In this document: piece by piece, positions 12,501-25,700 of the stretch
How the letters are laid out: the number at the start of each line of letters is the position of its first letter
Position numbering within the stretch: position 1 is the stretch's first letter
Assembly (NCBI RefSeq): GCF_022458985.1
Contig: NC_061782.1
Location: forward strand, 12,603,672 to 12,667,671
Direction: 5' to 3'
DNA length: 64,000 nt
Source: Mugil cephalus
Taxonomy: Eukaryota > Chordata > Actinopteri > Mugiliformes > Mugilidae
Notes under the pieces: generated by a model
What the model was told of the DNA's origin: nothing
Databases searched by the model: none
What the model saw: the letters and a program-made list of their open reading frames with translations, nothing else
Made by a program: the position numbers and the translations under genes

Positions 12501-15500
12501 AACGCCTTGCCTAGCAGATGTAATGTACTGTGTTGTGTCTTTCTCCTGTCGCCCGCTATGTGCTGAGGACCAGACATGTCGCTCATCCTCCACCACTGCA
12601 GGAAATAAACTTTTTTTAAGAAAGTTCTTTTTCTGAGAGGTTGGTGTGTGTGCGTGTGGACAGTCTCTGCTCTCCATCAACCAGAGCGCCCGTCTTGCTC
12701 CCTCCTTCTGTTGTTATTTACCCCCACTGCCCCGACCAGGCCACTGTCCCGGGGCACTGTGTGCACAAAGCTTACGCTCCTCAAGGGAAACATTAGCAGA
12801 GTCATAGTTGTTCTTGTATCAGATGACCCGTAGCGCATTTCCACGGAATCAAGCAATGATTGGGAAATGACTTGTTGATTGTGCGGAGGGGAGGGGGCGT
12901 TGTGTGTTGTTAATTGTTTTAACACTGCCAGTGACCCTGCAGAACATTAATCAAAATTAGGGCAAAATTACTCAGCCGAACGTCTTAGAGGAATTAGTCT
13001 CTGTGGCGGATGTTGAAAGTGACCAACATGCGGTGTGTAACAACAGCGTCATGTGTGTCTGTTTGTGAACGAATGGGAGGCTAATAGATGGGCCCCTAAC
13101 AGCGGTTAAAATAGCCCTCCTGCAGTTTCTCCACCTTTCATGTGCTAATATTGCCAAGGTTATGAGTCTCACCACCATCCATCTCCACACACATGTTTGC
13201 CTGGACCTGGGGCCTTCCCCCCGGTCAATGCCACCAGCTAAATTCCTACAGAGTGAATCTGTTTTGCAAACCCAGGAGAAACACTGTGAACTCTGGGTGT
13301 CAGTTATGGAAAAGACACAAAGGCGTCACACACTCAGGGGACATTAGGAGGCCTCTGTCCGTGGGGCCCAGAGAAGCTGAAAACAACTTTAAACCGCACA
13401 TTTCACACACTGTGTTTCCCTTCATCTCCACTCCTTTCAGGATTATCACCCTCATTGTAATTGGTGGATCTATCCGTGATGCCTCAATGATTGGTGTTTT
13501 GAATGTCCTCTCATATGTAGTTTGTGGGTGAACTACGGATGCAATGCAATATCTATAGAGGAGGGGCGAAGACTATAAAGGCTGTGACTAACCATGAAAA
13601 AAGAAACAATCTGTCTATTTTCTGGAGGTGAAGCCAATATACAATGGTTGCTTCATCTCCATTGCCACACAGTGTTTTAACTTTCCTTTTTCTTTTTGTT
13701 TTTAAACCATGAGATCAGCCACTATAGAGACACTTCTGTTAGTCTCCAGTGTGACTCAGTGCCTGGGCATGCTGTCCACAAGCGACAGGCACGGAGGTCT
13801 GATGCATTATACCTTCCACAAACATTATTCACCGTCAAACAATTAAATTTTCTAAAATCAAAGTGAAGAAACATCCATCTCACCCATAATACATCTGACT
13901 AGTATTTCTATGTAACTGATATTTGGGATTGTCTTTATTTCATTAGGTAGTTAGCTGCATTGTTTTGGCCTGATTTGACGAGGTTTGTTGAAAAGAATCT
14001 AATCCTGTGAACAGTATATTCTCCGAAAGACATGACTCAGTGGTGACTGTGGCTGCCTTCAAATGGGTCGAAAATGGAGAGAGCTCCATGAGAATGGCCT
14101 GATCTTGTGATATCCACAACTGGAAATTTTTGATGAGGTCAACGATTGTAACATGGGCAAGTGGATGCTGAGTCTGTGTATTTTAATTCGAGTTTTCTCC
14201 GTTAGTGATAAATGTGTGTGAGGAAAAAGTTTATATTCCCCGTGACCACATTCTTTCATCATGACTTTGCATTTCCTACAATAAGTTGACCAGTTATTGT
14301 TCCACTGAAATGAGCCGAACTGGCTTCCAGCAATTGCTGAGGTGTTCTCACTACTCACAGCTGATGTTAATGCTCCATCGCCAAGAACTTTGCATACACA
14401 ACTCCCCACGTAGCTACCACAAGTTAACACAAGTTGAAAAATGTACAACGGTCACTTTCTTTTTAGCGTATCACAACCCTTCAATGGAGCCCGCATGTTC
14501 TGGCCCTCTTAAACAGAACAGGAGCGTAATCAGCGCTATCTATTAAATCTGTAGTTGACACGTCACAACGGCTGCTGTGAAAAGGCTCTATGTTTTATGT
14601 CGAGATTGCTCTAAATGGAACTGGTTTGTTTTGGGAAGATTTTAGATTACTCTGGAAATGACTTTAAATTTGGCGCCACCTTAGCTTAAAACCGCAATTA
14701 TCCAATATGAGTAAAGACTTGGGAATCTCCAGAAAATGGTAAGGTAGGCCCCTGGTATGTCAACGTTGTTAGTGTGCAGTGTTAGTGTTAAATTAGCATT
14801 TAGCTCAAAGCACCACTACATCTGCCAAAGAGTCACTAAGTTAATAAAGGTAAATGAATTCAAATTTACTCAACAGAAATTAAGATTATTTGAGTATTTG
14901 TTGATACAGTATTTGACTGTTAAAACAACTAACCAAACCCAAGAGACTATTATTTCTTGTCGGACAATCACTCTTAAGTCAGACTTTACAGCACAGCTAG
15001 GACAGAGTTGATATTGCTACTTCCACTTTCATTCATGTTTCTGGTCAGTTCTGAGAAACTCAACAAATTCTCACCCACTCAGAAGTTCAGCATCCAAACC
15101 AAACATCACCTAACATCACACAGATTGCAGTTCCCATTTTCCACTAGTCTTTCGCAAGGAAGTGGAATAAAGCCATGAAGCTGCAGCCACGAGCTCAGAA
15201 GAATATTTAAGACCAACCACCTTACAGTCTGCCCACTGCATTTGTTTCTATCCATCTGGCCGACTCAATGAAGCCTTCCTGGAATGACATCTATTGTTAT
15301 TTGAGAATTCAACTCCATAGACAAACCAGTTGTCTGTAGCAGTTTACGTAAAACACATCAAAGAAACTTAGAACAAAGGCTTTCTTATACCCAGACTGAA
15401 AGGAATTCTCTATCAATCTGGTATAAATTGTTCGACACGCAGACAGATTTTTATTGCTGACCTCAGGAAAAAGTAATACCTGTTAATAGGAGCAAGTAAC

Positions 15501-16280
15501 ATAAGTTTCTCACAAATGTCACAGATCTAGCTTAGTCCAAAAACGAAAATAAGATAATTGCTACATGTGTATTTCATCTGTGTCGTTCTCACAAGTCCAT
15601 TTTGTACTGCTCCATAAATCTGTGTCCAAGCTGAGTAAAAAGAATGAGCAACAAACTTTTGCGTTTCGACACTGCAGCAGAGGCCAGTTAACAGAAGTTG
15701 AACAGGGCAGAGACAGATTTGGCATGACTTTTGCCTTGAAGAGCCTGCAGAGGAGTGTTTTAGGAGTGCTTTTCTTTCTTTTGGCCTCTTTACGAAGGCT
15801 CACAAATCATGATGCAGTCGCTTCTGAAACACTTCCTCACTTCCTCAGAAACAAATATTTCCAATTATTTTTCCATGTTCAAAGTCTGTATACATTGACG
15901 ATGAAATCAAACAAAAACCATAAATGTAATGATTAAATGATTTCACAAGCTTAGGGATGACAGATGAGGTCAGCACCATCTTACAGCTGCAGTTGCAGCT
16001 TTGGTGACATGACCCAGCTGGAGAACTCTACTCTGGAAGATTGGTGCTTAGTTAAGACTAACTATTAGTTATTTAACCAACAACAGTGACATAGGCCACA
16101 AGACTCATGAACAGATGAGCCATTTCATCTAACTTCTACCTCTTTAGGACATTTTAATTATCTGTGTACTTAGCCCTTTGCACTTTTTGCAAGGATGTTA
16201 GATACTTCTTAATCCTAATTTTCTACTGATTCCCACTCGACTGTATTTGCAAGTTATTTTATCAAGTTCTTTTATCTGCT
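9530..16280. other. Gene-free interval, part 1, between cxcl12 and ercc6
   Basis: No exon, tRNA or other RNA gene was recognised on either strand. Open frames are short (the longest about 130 codons), lack repeats or motifs and do not resemble known proteins. Short GT tracts occur, for example near 11428-11441. Parts may be conserved noncoding DNA for cxcl12, but that cannot be judged from one genome. Confidence 0.6.
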
Positions 16281-16281
16281 A

Positions 16282-16760
16282 CATCTGGACAAACTCTCCC
16301 AGTTGAACGTGCCTGGCACCATGTGCAGGTGGATCACAGACTTCCTGTCTGGCAGGAGACAGCATGGGAGGCTGGGAAAGCACATCTCAGACCATCAGTA
16401 CAGGTTCCCCCCAAGGCTGTGTCCTGTCAAGCTCATCAGACTCTGAAGCGTGCAGCTAAGATTGCGGCTGATACCTCTCACCCTGGACGCAGACTATTTA
16501 ATACACTCCCCTCTGGCAGGCGGCTGCGATCCATCGAGTGCAGGACCACTCGAACAGTTTTTATCCATCCGCAGTGAGCCTGTTGAACGATGCCAGGGCT
16601 CCCTCATGAACACATGAAATCCACGACCATCCCACTGTATTTTTTGTTGTATTGTACAGTGAATCTCTTTTTTGTATATTTTAGTGTGTATATGTTTACA
16701 ATTTATTTTATTTTATCTTATCTTATTCTATATTTTGTAAATGCAACTTCTGCTTGGAGA
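16282..16760 (+). mobile_element. Truncated, internally deleted non-LTR retrotransposon (Rex1/L2-like LINE)
   Basis: Conceptual translation shows reverse-transcriptase remnants: VPGTMCRWITDFLSGRRQ near 16309-16362, then after a frameshift ISTGSPQGCVLS at 16394-16429, the usual SPQGCVLSP block of fish LINE reverse transcriptases. It then jumps straight to a LINE C-terminal-type segment (SHPGRRLFNTLPSGRRLRSI, about 16480-16540). In intact elements a few hundred codons lie between these blocks, so there is an internal deletion near 16430 plus 5' truncation. An AT-rich 3' UTR-like stretch follows. The element is dead; assignment to Rex1 rather than L2 is uncertain. Confidence 0.75.
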
Positions 16761-17218
16761 CCATTGAAACACATAACCGGTGTTGCTTTAGCTCGCGTTT
16801 AGCATTAGTGTGTAACATGAATGTGGAACAAGAATCGCCCAAACAATGAACAATGAATCTTAACATAACCTCAGTCATGATTCAGTCTATTCCATAACGT
16901 TATCCATAACGAAACTGATGATGCATTAGATGTCAATCTTATCTGATAGGAAGTGTCTGTGTAGACGACTGTCTCACCCCAATCCTTTGTTTTAATCGCC
17001 AACATCAAACCACAGTGTTCTACGACTGGCAATGGTGATGCTGGTATGTGATGAAACTTTAAGTTATTTCTTTTGATTCTAAAAATTTAAAGTTTTTGGT
17101 GCCAAAACTTAAAATTTTCATGGTAGAAAGTGACAGCGTTCGCTTCAAGCCTCCCTCTGTTTTGCAACCAGTAAGCATTGTGACGTCATAGTGACGTAGG
17201 CCAAGAAGGGGTCTATAT

Positions 17219-17249
17219 ACTTGGCAATAAAGTCTTTTCTGATTCTGGT
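17219..17249 (+). repeat. LINE-like 3' tail
   Basis: TTGGCAATAAAGTC followed by TTTTCTGATTCTGG resembles the 3' ends, with GATTCT-type repeats, common on fish LINEs. It may be the real 3' end of the fragment at 16.3-16.8 kb or a separate solo tail. Confidence 0.4.
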
Positions 17250-17307
17250 ATGTGAATCATATGTACAGTATACATCCAAATGCTCTGAGACAAATGAAGT
17301 TTCTAAC

Positions 17308-17345
17308 CGAAAAATAAAGTTCTTTCAATTGAATTGAATTGAACA
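17308..17345 (+). repeat. Second LINE/SINE-like 3' tail with TTGAA repeats
   Basis: AATAAAGTTCTTTC is followed by ATTGA-type pentamer repeats (about three units), a form often seen at fish retroposon 3' ends. No body sequence was recognised upstream. Confidence 0.35.
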
Positions 17346-17349
17346 AATG

Positions 17350-20300
17350 GTAAATACAGATAATAATAGTTGCTCTATGTTCTGTCCGATGTTTGAAAGG
17401 GCTAGAACCAAAAAGCAACGAAGGGTTTTGCCAGGTCAATTTGGGTTACTTGTGACAAAACCTTCTTTCTGATCAAAATCGATCATCAACAACAACAACA
17501 TATTATTATTCAACAGGTTAGTACACAGAAATAATGAAAAAATAAAGAGTAAATCGTTTTTACATGCATTCACTGGATAAAGCCATGAAAACAGTACAGG
17601 TTCAATAGCTGATACACCATAAAATTCATACAGTGATCCTTGACTTTATCCCAAAATGGAAACTAGAACAAAGCCATTTGTAAAGCAGCCAAAATGTGAG
17701 TCTTCCGTTGGAGTAACTGAAGATGTCTCCTCACCTACAACAAGACTCTGAAGTGAGAGCTGTTTCTTCTCATACTCCAAGTGCTACATGCATTTAAGTG
17801 AGTCTTGCTGTCGTGCTCCACTCCACTTTACACACCACAGCTGGAGAAGACAGAGTCAAGTGCATTTATATATTTAATTTTTTTTCAAAGTGCTGAGAGC
17901 CTGCAGTGTTGGCCTAATTTGGAAACTCCGCAGCGAGAATAAGCACGGTGAAGTAGAAGTAGAATGCTCGTCTTGGGACCTGACATCGGAAGATCCTCTT
18001 CAGCGAGATTTAACGACACCTTCAGCACAAAAAGATTTCACTTCTAAGAGCTCATATATGGAGCGCTCACATTGCTCTAATTTACCATAGTCCTTCAAAA
18101 GAATAGCCCAGCATTTTGATAAAGGACTTTATTAGCTTCTTGCTGAGAGTTAAAGATGAGGAGATTAACACCATTTACGTCGGTACAGTAAATTTATTGC
18201 TGCATTCAGCAGTCAATTACCGCAGCATAAACACTGGAAACATGTTGTAATAGCTAGTCTGGCCAGATTCAACAAAATGCAGCCACCATGTGGTATCACC
18301 TCTCCATTTAACTGTCAGCAAGAATGAAAAAGATCATATGAATGGGACAGTACTTTAAATGAATTGTGCAAATTGCTAAAATATTTTGTTGGAGCTAAAT
18401 CTGCAGACTGTAAGTAATTACTACTACTATCAGTTAATGGACTGTATCTGTGAAACTACAACCAAGCATGCAGCTATATATTTCTTTCACAAACTCCCTG
18501 CCTGCCTTTCAGGACCTCTTACCGAAATAATCACGTCAACACCATCGACCACTTTTTCTGACAGCAGTATACACCCACATGCATTCTGATAGCGGCCCCT
18601 CCCCCTTCAGAGGGGCCTGTAATTTTCACAATTGCGGATAAATCTCTCCGTTCTCTCTTAGCTCTCTTAATTCATCCCTTGAAATAGAGCCGCTGTGACA
18701 TCCAATTCTGCGCTCGCTTTTGATGGTTAGCTCAATACAGAGCTAATTTCGGCCCCCAACCCCCTGCCGGGCTTTTATTGCTTGCATCAAACCATGAGAA
18801 AATATTGTCAGTGTGTCAGGGATGAAATTTCAAAAACAATTACGCTGACGCGGAAGTGAAAGCCTCGGTTGATTTTTGTCAAAATAAAACCTAAAACAAA
18901 AGAATCGGTGACAAAGATGTCTTTTATATGCTTTATCACTGACAGATTTTATGGGATATCTTTTTTTTTTTTTTTTTTTTGGCTTTGTCTTTGTTTTGCG
19001 ATGTTAACGGTAATCACAGTTGCCCACATATTGCAGACAGATCTGAACAGGGCACCTCATAGCGCAATTCACATGCTTGTCCTTCACACAGAAATAACAT
19101 ACATCATTCTTTAATGGATATAAGAAGACTGAATTATTGAATGAAAGCACCTACTTGAACTGGAAGAGACATGACAAGATCTCAGTAACGGTAATAAAAA
19201 AACGAGGAATCTGGGTAATAAATTACAGATGTAGGATGGATACGTAGATGTGAGGAGGAGGACAAGGAGAAAGAATCTGTTCTTTTCCTTAGCACGGCAG
19301 AATTTGAATAAGGAAGAGTATGAGTCGAGGTAGAGCCAATACAACAGACAAAAGAAAAATAAACCTCAGTAACAAATGGAAGAAGATAGTTGTACATAGA
19401 GGAAATATAGTACACAAAAAAATACAGTGTAGCTAAATTTGTCCTTGTTTGTGTGTGTGCTGGAGAGACAAGAGTGGCTGCATTGTGTGTAATTTCCTCT
19501 GAGGTGAAAGAGCATCTCACAGCTTCCCTGGCCTTTTAATTTCACTCCAGAGAGCGGAGCAGTTATTGCGGTTCCATTCAGTAATTACTCTGCAGTTCAG
19601 AAAATGCTTAAGGTTACATCCATGTTATCCTGCCTGTTCAGCCCCTGGGATGGACCTGAATATTGCTCTCAGAGCTAGCTCCTGCAAATGCGCTGCTTTC
19701 AGTTCACTGTGCGTTCAGTTTGTTTATCCGCAGCGTTCATGAATGTCAAGCTGAATCCAAATTGCACCGGATAAACAGTAAACAGAGGAAATATACAGTG
19801 GTTTAACCAAAATCTGATATTTCATAAGACCTTTGTAGGCTCAGTCTGGTTCCTCCCACAAGAGCAACTACCCTGGACACTTTTTCGCTCTTGAATCTTT
19901 CAAGGTTTGGAGGAAGAAACTTCAAAACACAAATCTGGAAACCAATTCTTACACAAACTAAGGCTGTTCTACCAAGCCCTGTGAGTCCAGTAAAGCAAGG
20001 CATTTCCCGCACAGCTTTTACAGACTTCTCTGCTGCATTTTAAAAAGCTCGCTGCTGATGCAGTGATAAAAATGCACAATAATTATATGTTAAGGTTTGA
20101 ACTAAGTGGAAAAGACAAGGAGTCTGCAGCAAGTCTGTATTCTACCATGCATGTTTCCCCTGTTCTTTGTTTATGTTGTTACAATAATAAGCAGACGAAA
20201 TGAAAGTCTGACCCAAAACGAATACAATTCTGATGAGGTCATGGATGTTTGTACCAAATACATTTATGGCTGTCCATGCAATAGCTGTAAAGGCGTTGCA

Positions 20301-22240
20301 CCTACTGCCATGTTTCACTTACAGATACTTACAGATGTGAACCTTGTGGCGGAACTAGAGGAAAAGTCAAAGGATGGCCAGAGTCATTAGCCAAGATTAA
20401 TCTTTGTGTTAGACCGAAGAGGCAGACAAATACGCCGGCATTTCTCTCTGGAGTTGAGCTCCAATTTTGGCAGAAAATCCACAGCAATCTTATCTTATTG
20501 TGCAAGTTTAAATATTAGGATTCCATCTAACAAAATGAACATGTGTGCATAAGCAAAGCAAAGGAAATGAGGACTTAAAAGTGTGACTCACGATGCTTTC
20601 ATCACAGAACAGTACTATACAGTTTGAGTAAATGTTTAAAGAAATGCACATGCCATAGCGGACTCTCAATTTTTGTCTTATCAATGAAAACCAAACTTAA
20701 TTCCAGTAAATCTCTATTTGGTCTTCAGCTCAAAATGATTAGACGGCAAAACGCTGAGTTTGGCTTCTATCTTTAACAACAATAACATGTAATTTCTGAA
20801 TGCCAGTACTGCGTGCATGGCGTGTCACCGTGTATAAAAATAACACAGTGTTTTTAGAACTTGAATACAGAGTTTTGAGGTGAATTGGTGGCAGATATTT
20901 AGTTTTTATGCAGAAAATCTCCAGAACCCACACAATGGTAGCTTTGTTCTTCACAGACGGCCGTCGACCCTGAGACCCGGAAACCGTTCACAGTGTCTTT
21001 TTGCAGTGATGCTTCGCAATGATTTGCTTGGTAGCGAATATTCAAAGTTGCCACCACAGGCAGCGAGGATTTAGTCAGACTTAAGCAAAGGAAAGTATTT
21101 AATTTTGATTCAGAGCAGTAACTCACAGCAGGAAAAAGAAGAGATCAAACTTGGGGGAAAGTGCCAGTGAAGGATTGCCCTTCAGAAACTAACCTTCAAG
21201 GGATGGAGAGCTTTTGTTTAGGTTTCTCATGTTCTGGGAAAATATTTTTACCTTCAAAACAAAGGCTGTGTTTTTGTCTTACCTCATCATTTTGTCCGTA
21301 TGGACAATCAGAACAATATTTCACAAACCTACAAAGAGACTCGTATTATGTTCAGTCAACTAAATACTGTTGCTCTGTTTTCCAAATATGTTGTTTTGTC
21401 AACTGAACTAAATAATATATCAGTACTAAATTACATGCAGGTGGTGAGCTTGATCTTTATGACATTAGAAATTGTAAATTATCATTACAAAACAAACAAC
21501 TATTTGTATATTTACAGCGTATTAGATGAGTAAGTCAAGTGAATGCTGTCTGGATTCACTGAGAAAGAATAAGACAAACCATAAATTGAGATAAGTTTAT
21601 AAATAACCCAAATAGACGATTCACATTCTAACCAAGGACATTTTCAAGGGTTGAGAAATCAAATCCAGAGAAATCTTTCAGCATAAAACTGTTTCATTGA
21701 ACCTCTCAATATTCCTGATGTTTTCATGTGAAGCAAGAAGGTCTGACAAGCTGCAAAACACTTAGAAGCATTTACATCATCATCAGAATATTACATGACT
21801 TGTTTTAGACGTATTAATGATTTTTGGAATAAATCAATCACTGTCTGATTCTTTGGCAAGGCGCTGCAAGAAACTATGAATAAATGCCTCAATAAAATAG
21901 TAAGCTTATATAGTATTGTTAGTGTTTGTGGGGATGGGATGCCAGCATGAATGAGTGCAGGGCTGTCAGCAACAGATATATTTGCTTGGGAAATGTTACC
22001 GTATTTATTTGGAATGACAGCTTAGTCGCTCATCGCATCTACAGCCGGGTAATGGGACTCAAACTGAATCAAAATCAGGTGCTGGAATTAACACTGACAG
22101 ATTGGGTAAGTATGCATTTTACTGCTCTGGAAATGACCTGTGCAACTTCAAAGGGTTGCATGCTGCTGCCTATTAAATCCACATTACAAAGCTGCATGTC
22201 CATATGTGTTGTATTGTGCTAGCCCCTCATGCAGTCAATG
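17350..22240. other. Gene-free interval, part 2
   Basis: No gene or RNA was recognised. A 20-base T tract lies at about 18961-18981. Open frames are short and of biased composition. Nothing else stands out beyond ordinary AT-rich DNA. Confidence 0.55.
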
Positions 22241-22323
22241 GTATTTTCAGTCAAGACAGTGGGGGGACGCAGGAACAGGACTCGCCGTTGCTGCAGAAGA
22301 ATGAGCTCTCTGGGGAGGCATGG

Positions 22324-22391
22324 TATCTGTTAAAACAGATATTGAGTTTGTTATTTTAGCTCCGGGAGGGAGAGAGGATCTGTTTACAGAT
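22324..22391. promoter_or_regulatory. Pair of ATCTGT/ACAGAT palindromes, candidate cis-regulatory element
   Basis: TATCTGTT-AA-AACAGATA is at 22324-22341 and ATCTGT-TT-ACAGAT at 22378-22391. A further TTATCTGTCA half-site lies at about 22449. The repeated inverted motif in noncoding DNA suggests binding of a dimer or of paired factors (GATA- or TGIF/MEIS-like cores overlap it). Function is inferred only. Confidence 0.3.
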
Positions 22392-22719
22392 GTAACTGCG
22401 GGGGGTGCCATGTGGATGTTTATTTGTCTTTCCCATTGACAGAGGCTGTTATCTGTCACTACAGTTTAAGTCTGAAGAAATCACCAGCGGGTCCTCTGGC
22501 TCTGATTATAATCCAATAAAACATCACCTGCAGATGGCGGTTCATGCCACCGGCTGATGCTGGTACAACAAATACACGCCGAGGCAGACAAACACTCATG
22601 TCGAGTGCTAACTAGCAACAAGCTGTGGGTCACACCGGGTCTGAAGATTTTGAAGATCAACCTTTGAATTGTGCAGACCTTCGTGTTTTCACAGTAAGTC
22701 ATAACTTATTGTCTCGTAA

Positions 22720-25700
22720 AGGGGAACCATTAAGCTCACTGGTGAAGGATGTCAGTGTCAAATTAGACTAAATCCGATTTGTTCGATGTGTTGACAGATC
22801 ATGCAGACAGAATAATGCACTGCGCCAATTGAAAGGGAACTGGGTTACAGGGCATGTTACTGTGGACGGAGGCCCAGACATAATGGCACCAACTGGCTTG
22901 TTTTTTTAATTAAAACTTAGTTTTGACTTCATGAATTGCAGAATTATTATATGATGAAGGGTATTCAAAAGGTGTTGCATCATAGTCTTAACCTAAACAG
23001 CATTTTGCCTGAAGAGACCAACAGACCTGCAATGCACCACTTGCCCCTTGAGGCAGACACTTGCATTAGAGAGGATGTTTAGATGTTTAGTCTCAGGAAC
23101 CCCCAAATCCTTCCGGGAGTACTGGCAACGCAGAACCATGAAACCCCGCTGACCTCTAACCTCTCGGAGGGGCTCCGAAAACACGGCACGCACTTGCGCA
23201 TTTTGACAAAAAGCTACACACTAATGTGTAGGAAGAGATGAGAAGGAGAGGCAGCAGGAGGGAGAGGGCAGCGAAGGGGAAGAGACAGCGGCACAGGAAG
23301 GCAAAGCGCGGCCTTGGGTAAGTGTTAAGGATAATAAAGAAGGGCTTAAGAGGTTTTAGGGGCTGTTGGTGGATAACAGCAGGACAAATGAGTGGTTCCG
23401 TCTACCAGAGGCACTTGACTGAGCCCAGCTGAGTCAACAACGAGCCACGAGAAATTTGAATTTACCTGCAGGGGAGGAGAGCAGGAGAAGGTCGTTATTT
23501 CTCACAAGTGAGAAAAATGTGTCTCGTCACAGAGGGTGGTGAATCATTTGGTGTTTTATGTCCTATTAAAAATGATTTGTGCATGAGAAAGAGGTATTAA
23601 AGGGATGCGGCAGACACAGATACGGTTTCATGTGCCATCCTTATCTTTGAGCGAGGGTTAAACATAAATGTCAGGGTGGATAAAACAGGTTTCTCACAGT
23701 GTTGTGGTTCTTGCGCAGTTTATCACTCTACGCACAATGGACAGGGAGCACAACAAAAGCACAGGGGCGTTTTTTCCATTTAGATATTTTTATTTTTCTT
23801 CAGAGATTTTGAGATAGCGTTTAAATAAATCAAGAGGGAATAGAGATTTTGGCGCAATGCGGTGAAAAAAGCACTTTAGGAAATACACGTCTATCCGATG
23901 TCAAGGTTATGATAATTCACAACCTTCAACATTATCCACTGTCTGGCAGAGTTAGACGAGGAGATTGATACCATCTGTCCGTTATATAGGCTCCTGGCCT
24001 ACGGTCGCTTAGTTTTTACAAAGATGGGAACTAGTGGGAAACTCATAGCCTGACTGCGTCCAACACAAACAAAATAAACCTACAGCTTTCATTTATACTG
24101 CACAAGGGATTATATGTCAGACAATTTGTAGGTTGGGACCCATAATTTTCTCTCACACAACCGTATTCACACTTAAGTTTTTGTTCAAAGCATACTGTAT
24201 TCAACAGACAGGTGTTAAAGTGGTATCGCTGTCATCACACAAACTGCTACTGTATTTCCTAAAATATTATAACTGTATGTTTTCATTCACACTACTTTTT
24301 TTTTTTATAAATAAAAAGAGCTATGTGGTCCAGATAAAACGTTTATCCTACCCAGCCCATTCCAAGTGGCAAATTTCCAGTTTATCTTGGGTATCACTGA
24401 ATCAGTCTGAACGGCCTCAGACGGCCTTAAGCACGAAGAGCGGCTTCCCTGGAGGAAGGGAGGCAATAAACAATTGCTTCACGTCATTAACACTGTGTGC
24501 CAGCTAGCTGAAGCAATGAGAACATGCCTGTGCCAACAGTTATAGAAAACCACTTCAACTTTCTGTGTCTGCTAATAGAACACGAACCATCTGAAGAACA
24601 AACTGGACAGAAAGCAAAAGAAACATCTGCAGTTCATTTCTCTGGGAGCCAAAATGTTGCCCGTTTTACTAAAATACTTTGCATCCAAATAACAGATGCC
24701 AGTAATGTTAAATCAGCTGTTTTTTAAATTTTTTTTGTGTAGCAAAGCATCAGAGCTGATGAGCAGGTGAGACCTCACACAGTTATGTTGATGCAGCGCA
24801 ACTGTGACTAAAACAGATAAAGCAGGAATAATAAATAGAGTTTTATTTTTTCTGCAAGCACAAGTTTTCGGGAATAGTTCAAACTTTTACTGTGAAGCTG
24901 CTCAGATAGGAGCTACTCCATTGAGCAACAAAGGCAGACGTGTATGATACAGTACGCTTCTCTTTCCAAACTGTATTTTCCATTGTTTGATGATGAAGAC
25001 TCCCTGGTTTCAGATCTTGATGGGATCAACAGAAAGCGCAGAAGATGAAGAAAAACAAATGAAGCTATGTTTTTATAGAAAGCAACCAGACTTCTGCATA
25101 GCTTTCCCTCCTTACGCTACATTTTTCTTGGCAACTCCTCTTACTTTGGTTGTTTGAACACAGATATTTTAGATGTTTAAACCAAACAATGGTAAGAAAT
25201 GTTAACAGCTGAGAATTATCTTGATTGATTTGAGTTTGTAGGCTTCACAGTTATGTCAATTTGCATGAATGATTTCAATTTACCCACATGTAAGAGATTA
25301 TTAAATACCATTTAGATTAAACTGTAAACGTTGGCGTGAAAAAGAATCATTTCGTCTTTGTCTTAACCAGCTTTCCGTAACTAATTTTTGCATATTTCGG
25401 GATGAAGACTCATCTAATAGCGCTCAAGGACTATTTCGTGGGCTGGGAGCACTAAATTAGTTGAGTCTCTGACCCAACAATTTATTTACACTTCAGTTTT
25501 TATATAATGACTTACTATTTTAAGAAGTCTTAATTTTAAATTCTTAACTCGAAAGCTCTCCCTCAGTGTAAGCATTTCTCTTTGGAAGCCACTACGCTCT
25601 CATTCCCAACCACCTGATAGTGCGGTGATGCCAAGGGAACAGTTAAGTGATGTCAGACAGTTTCATTTAATGAAAAAGGCTGACCTTGACAACTGAAAAT

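Noticed and set aside
15565..15936. 123-codon plus-strand open frame in the gene desert
   Set aside because: No recognisable domain; a chance open frame in 24 kb of noncoding DNA is expected.
24133..24507. 124-codon plus-strand open frame in the gene desert
   Set aside because: Composition is noncoding-like, with no motif, no splice context and no recognised protein match.
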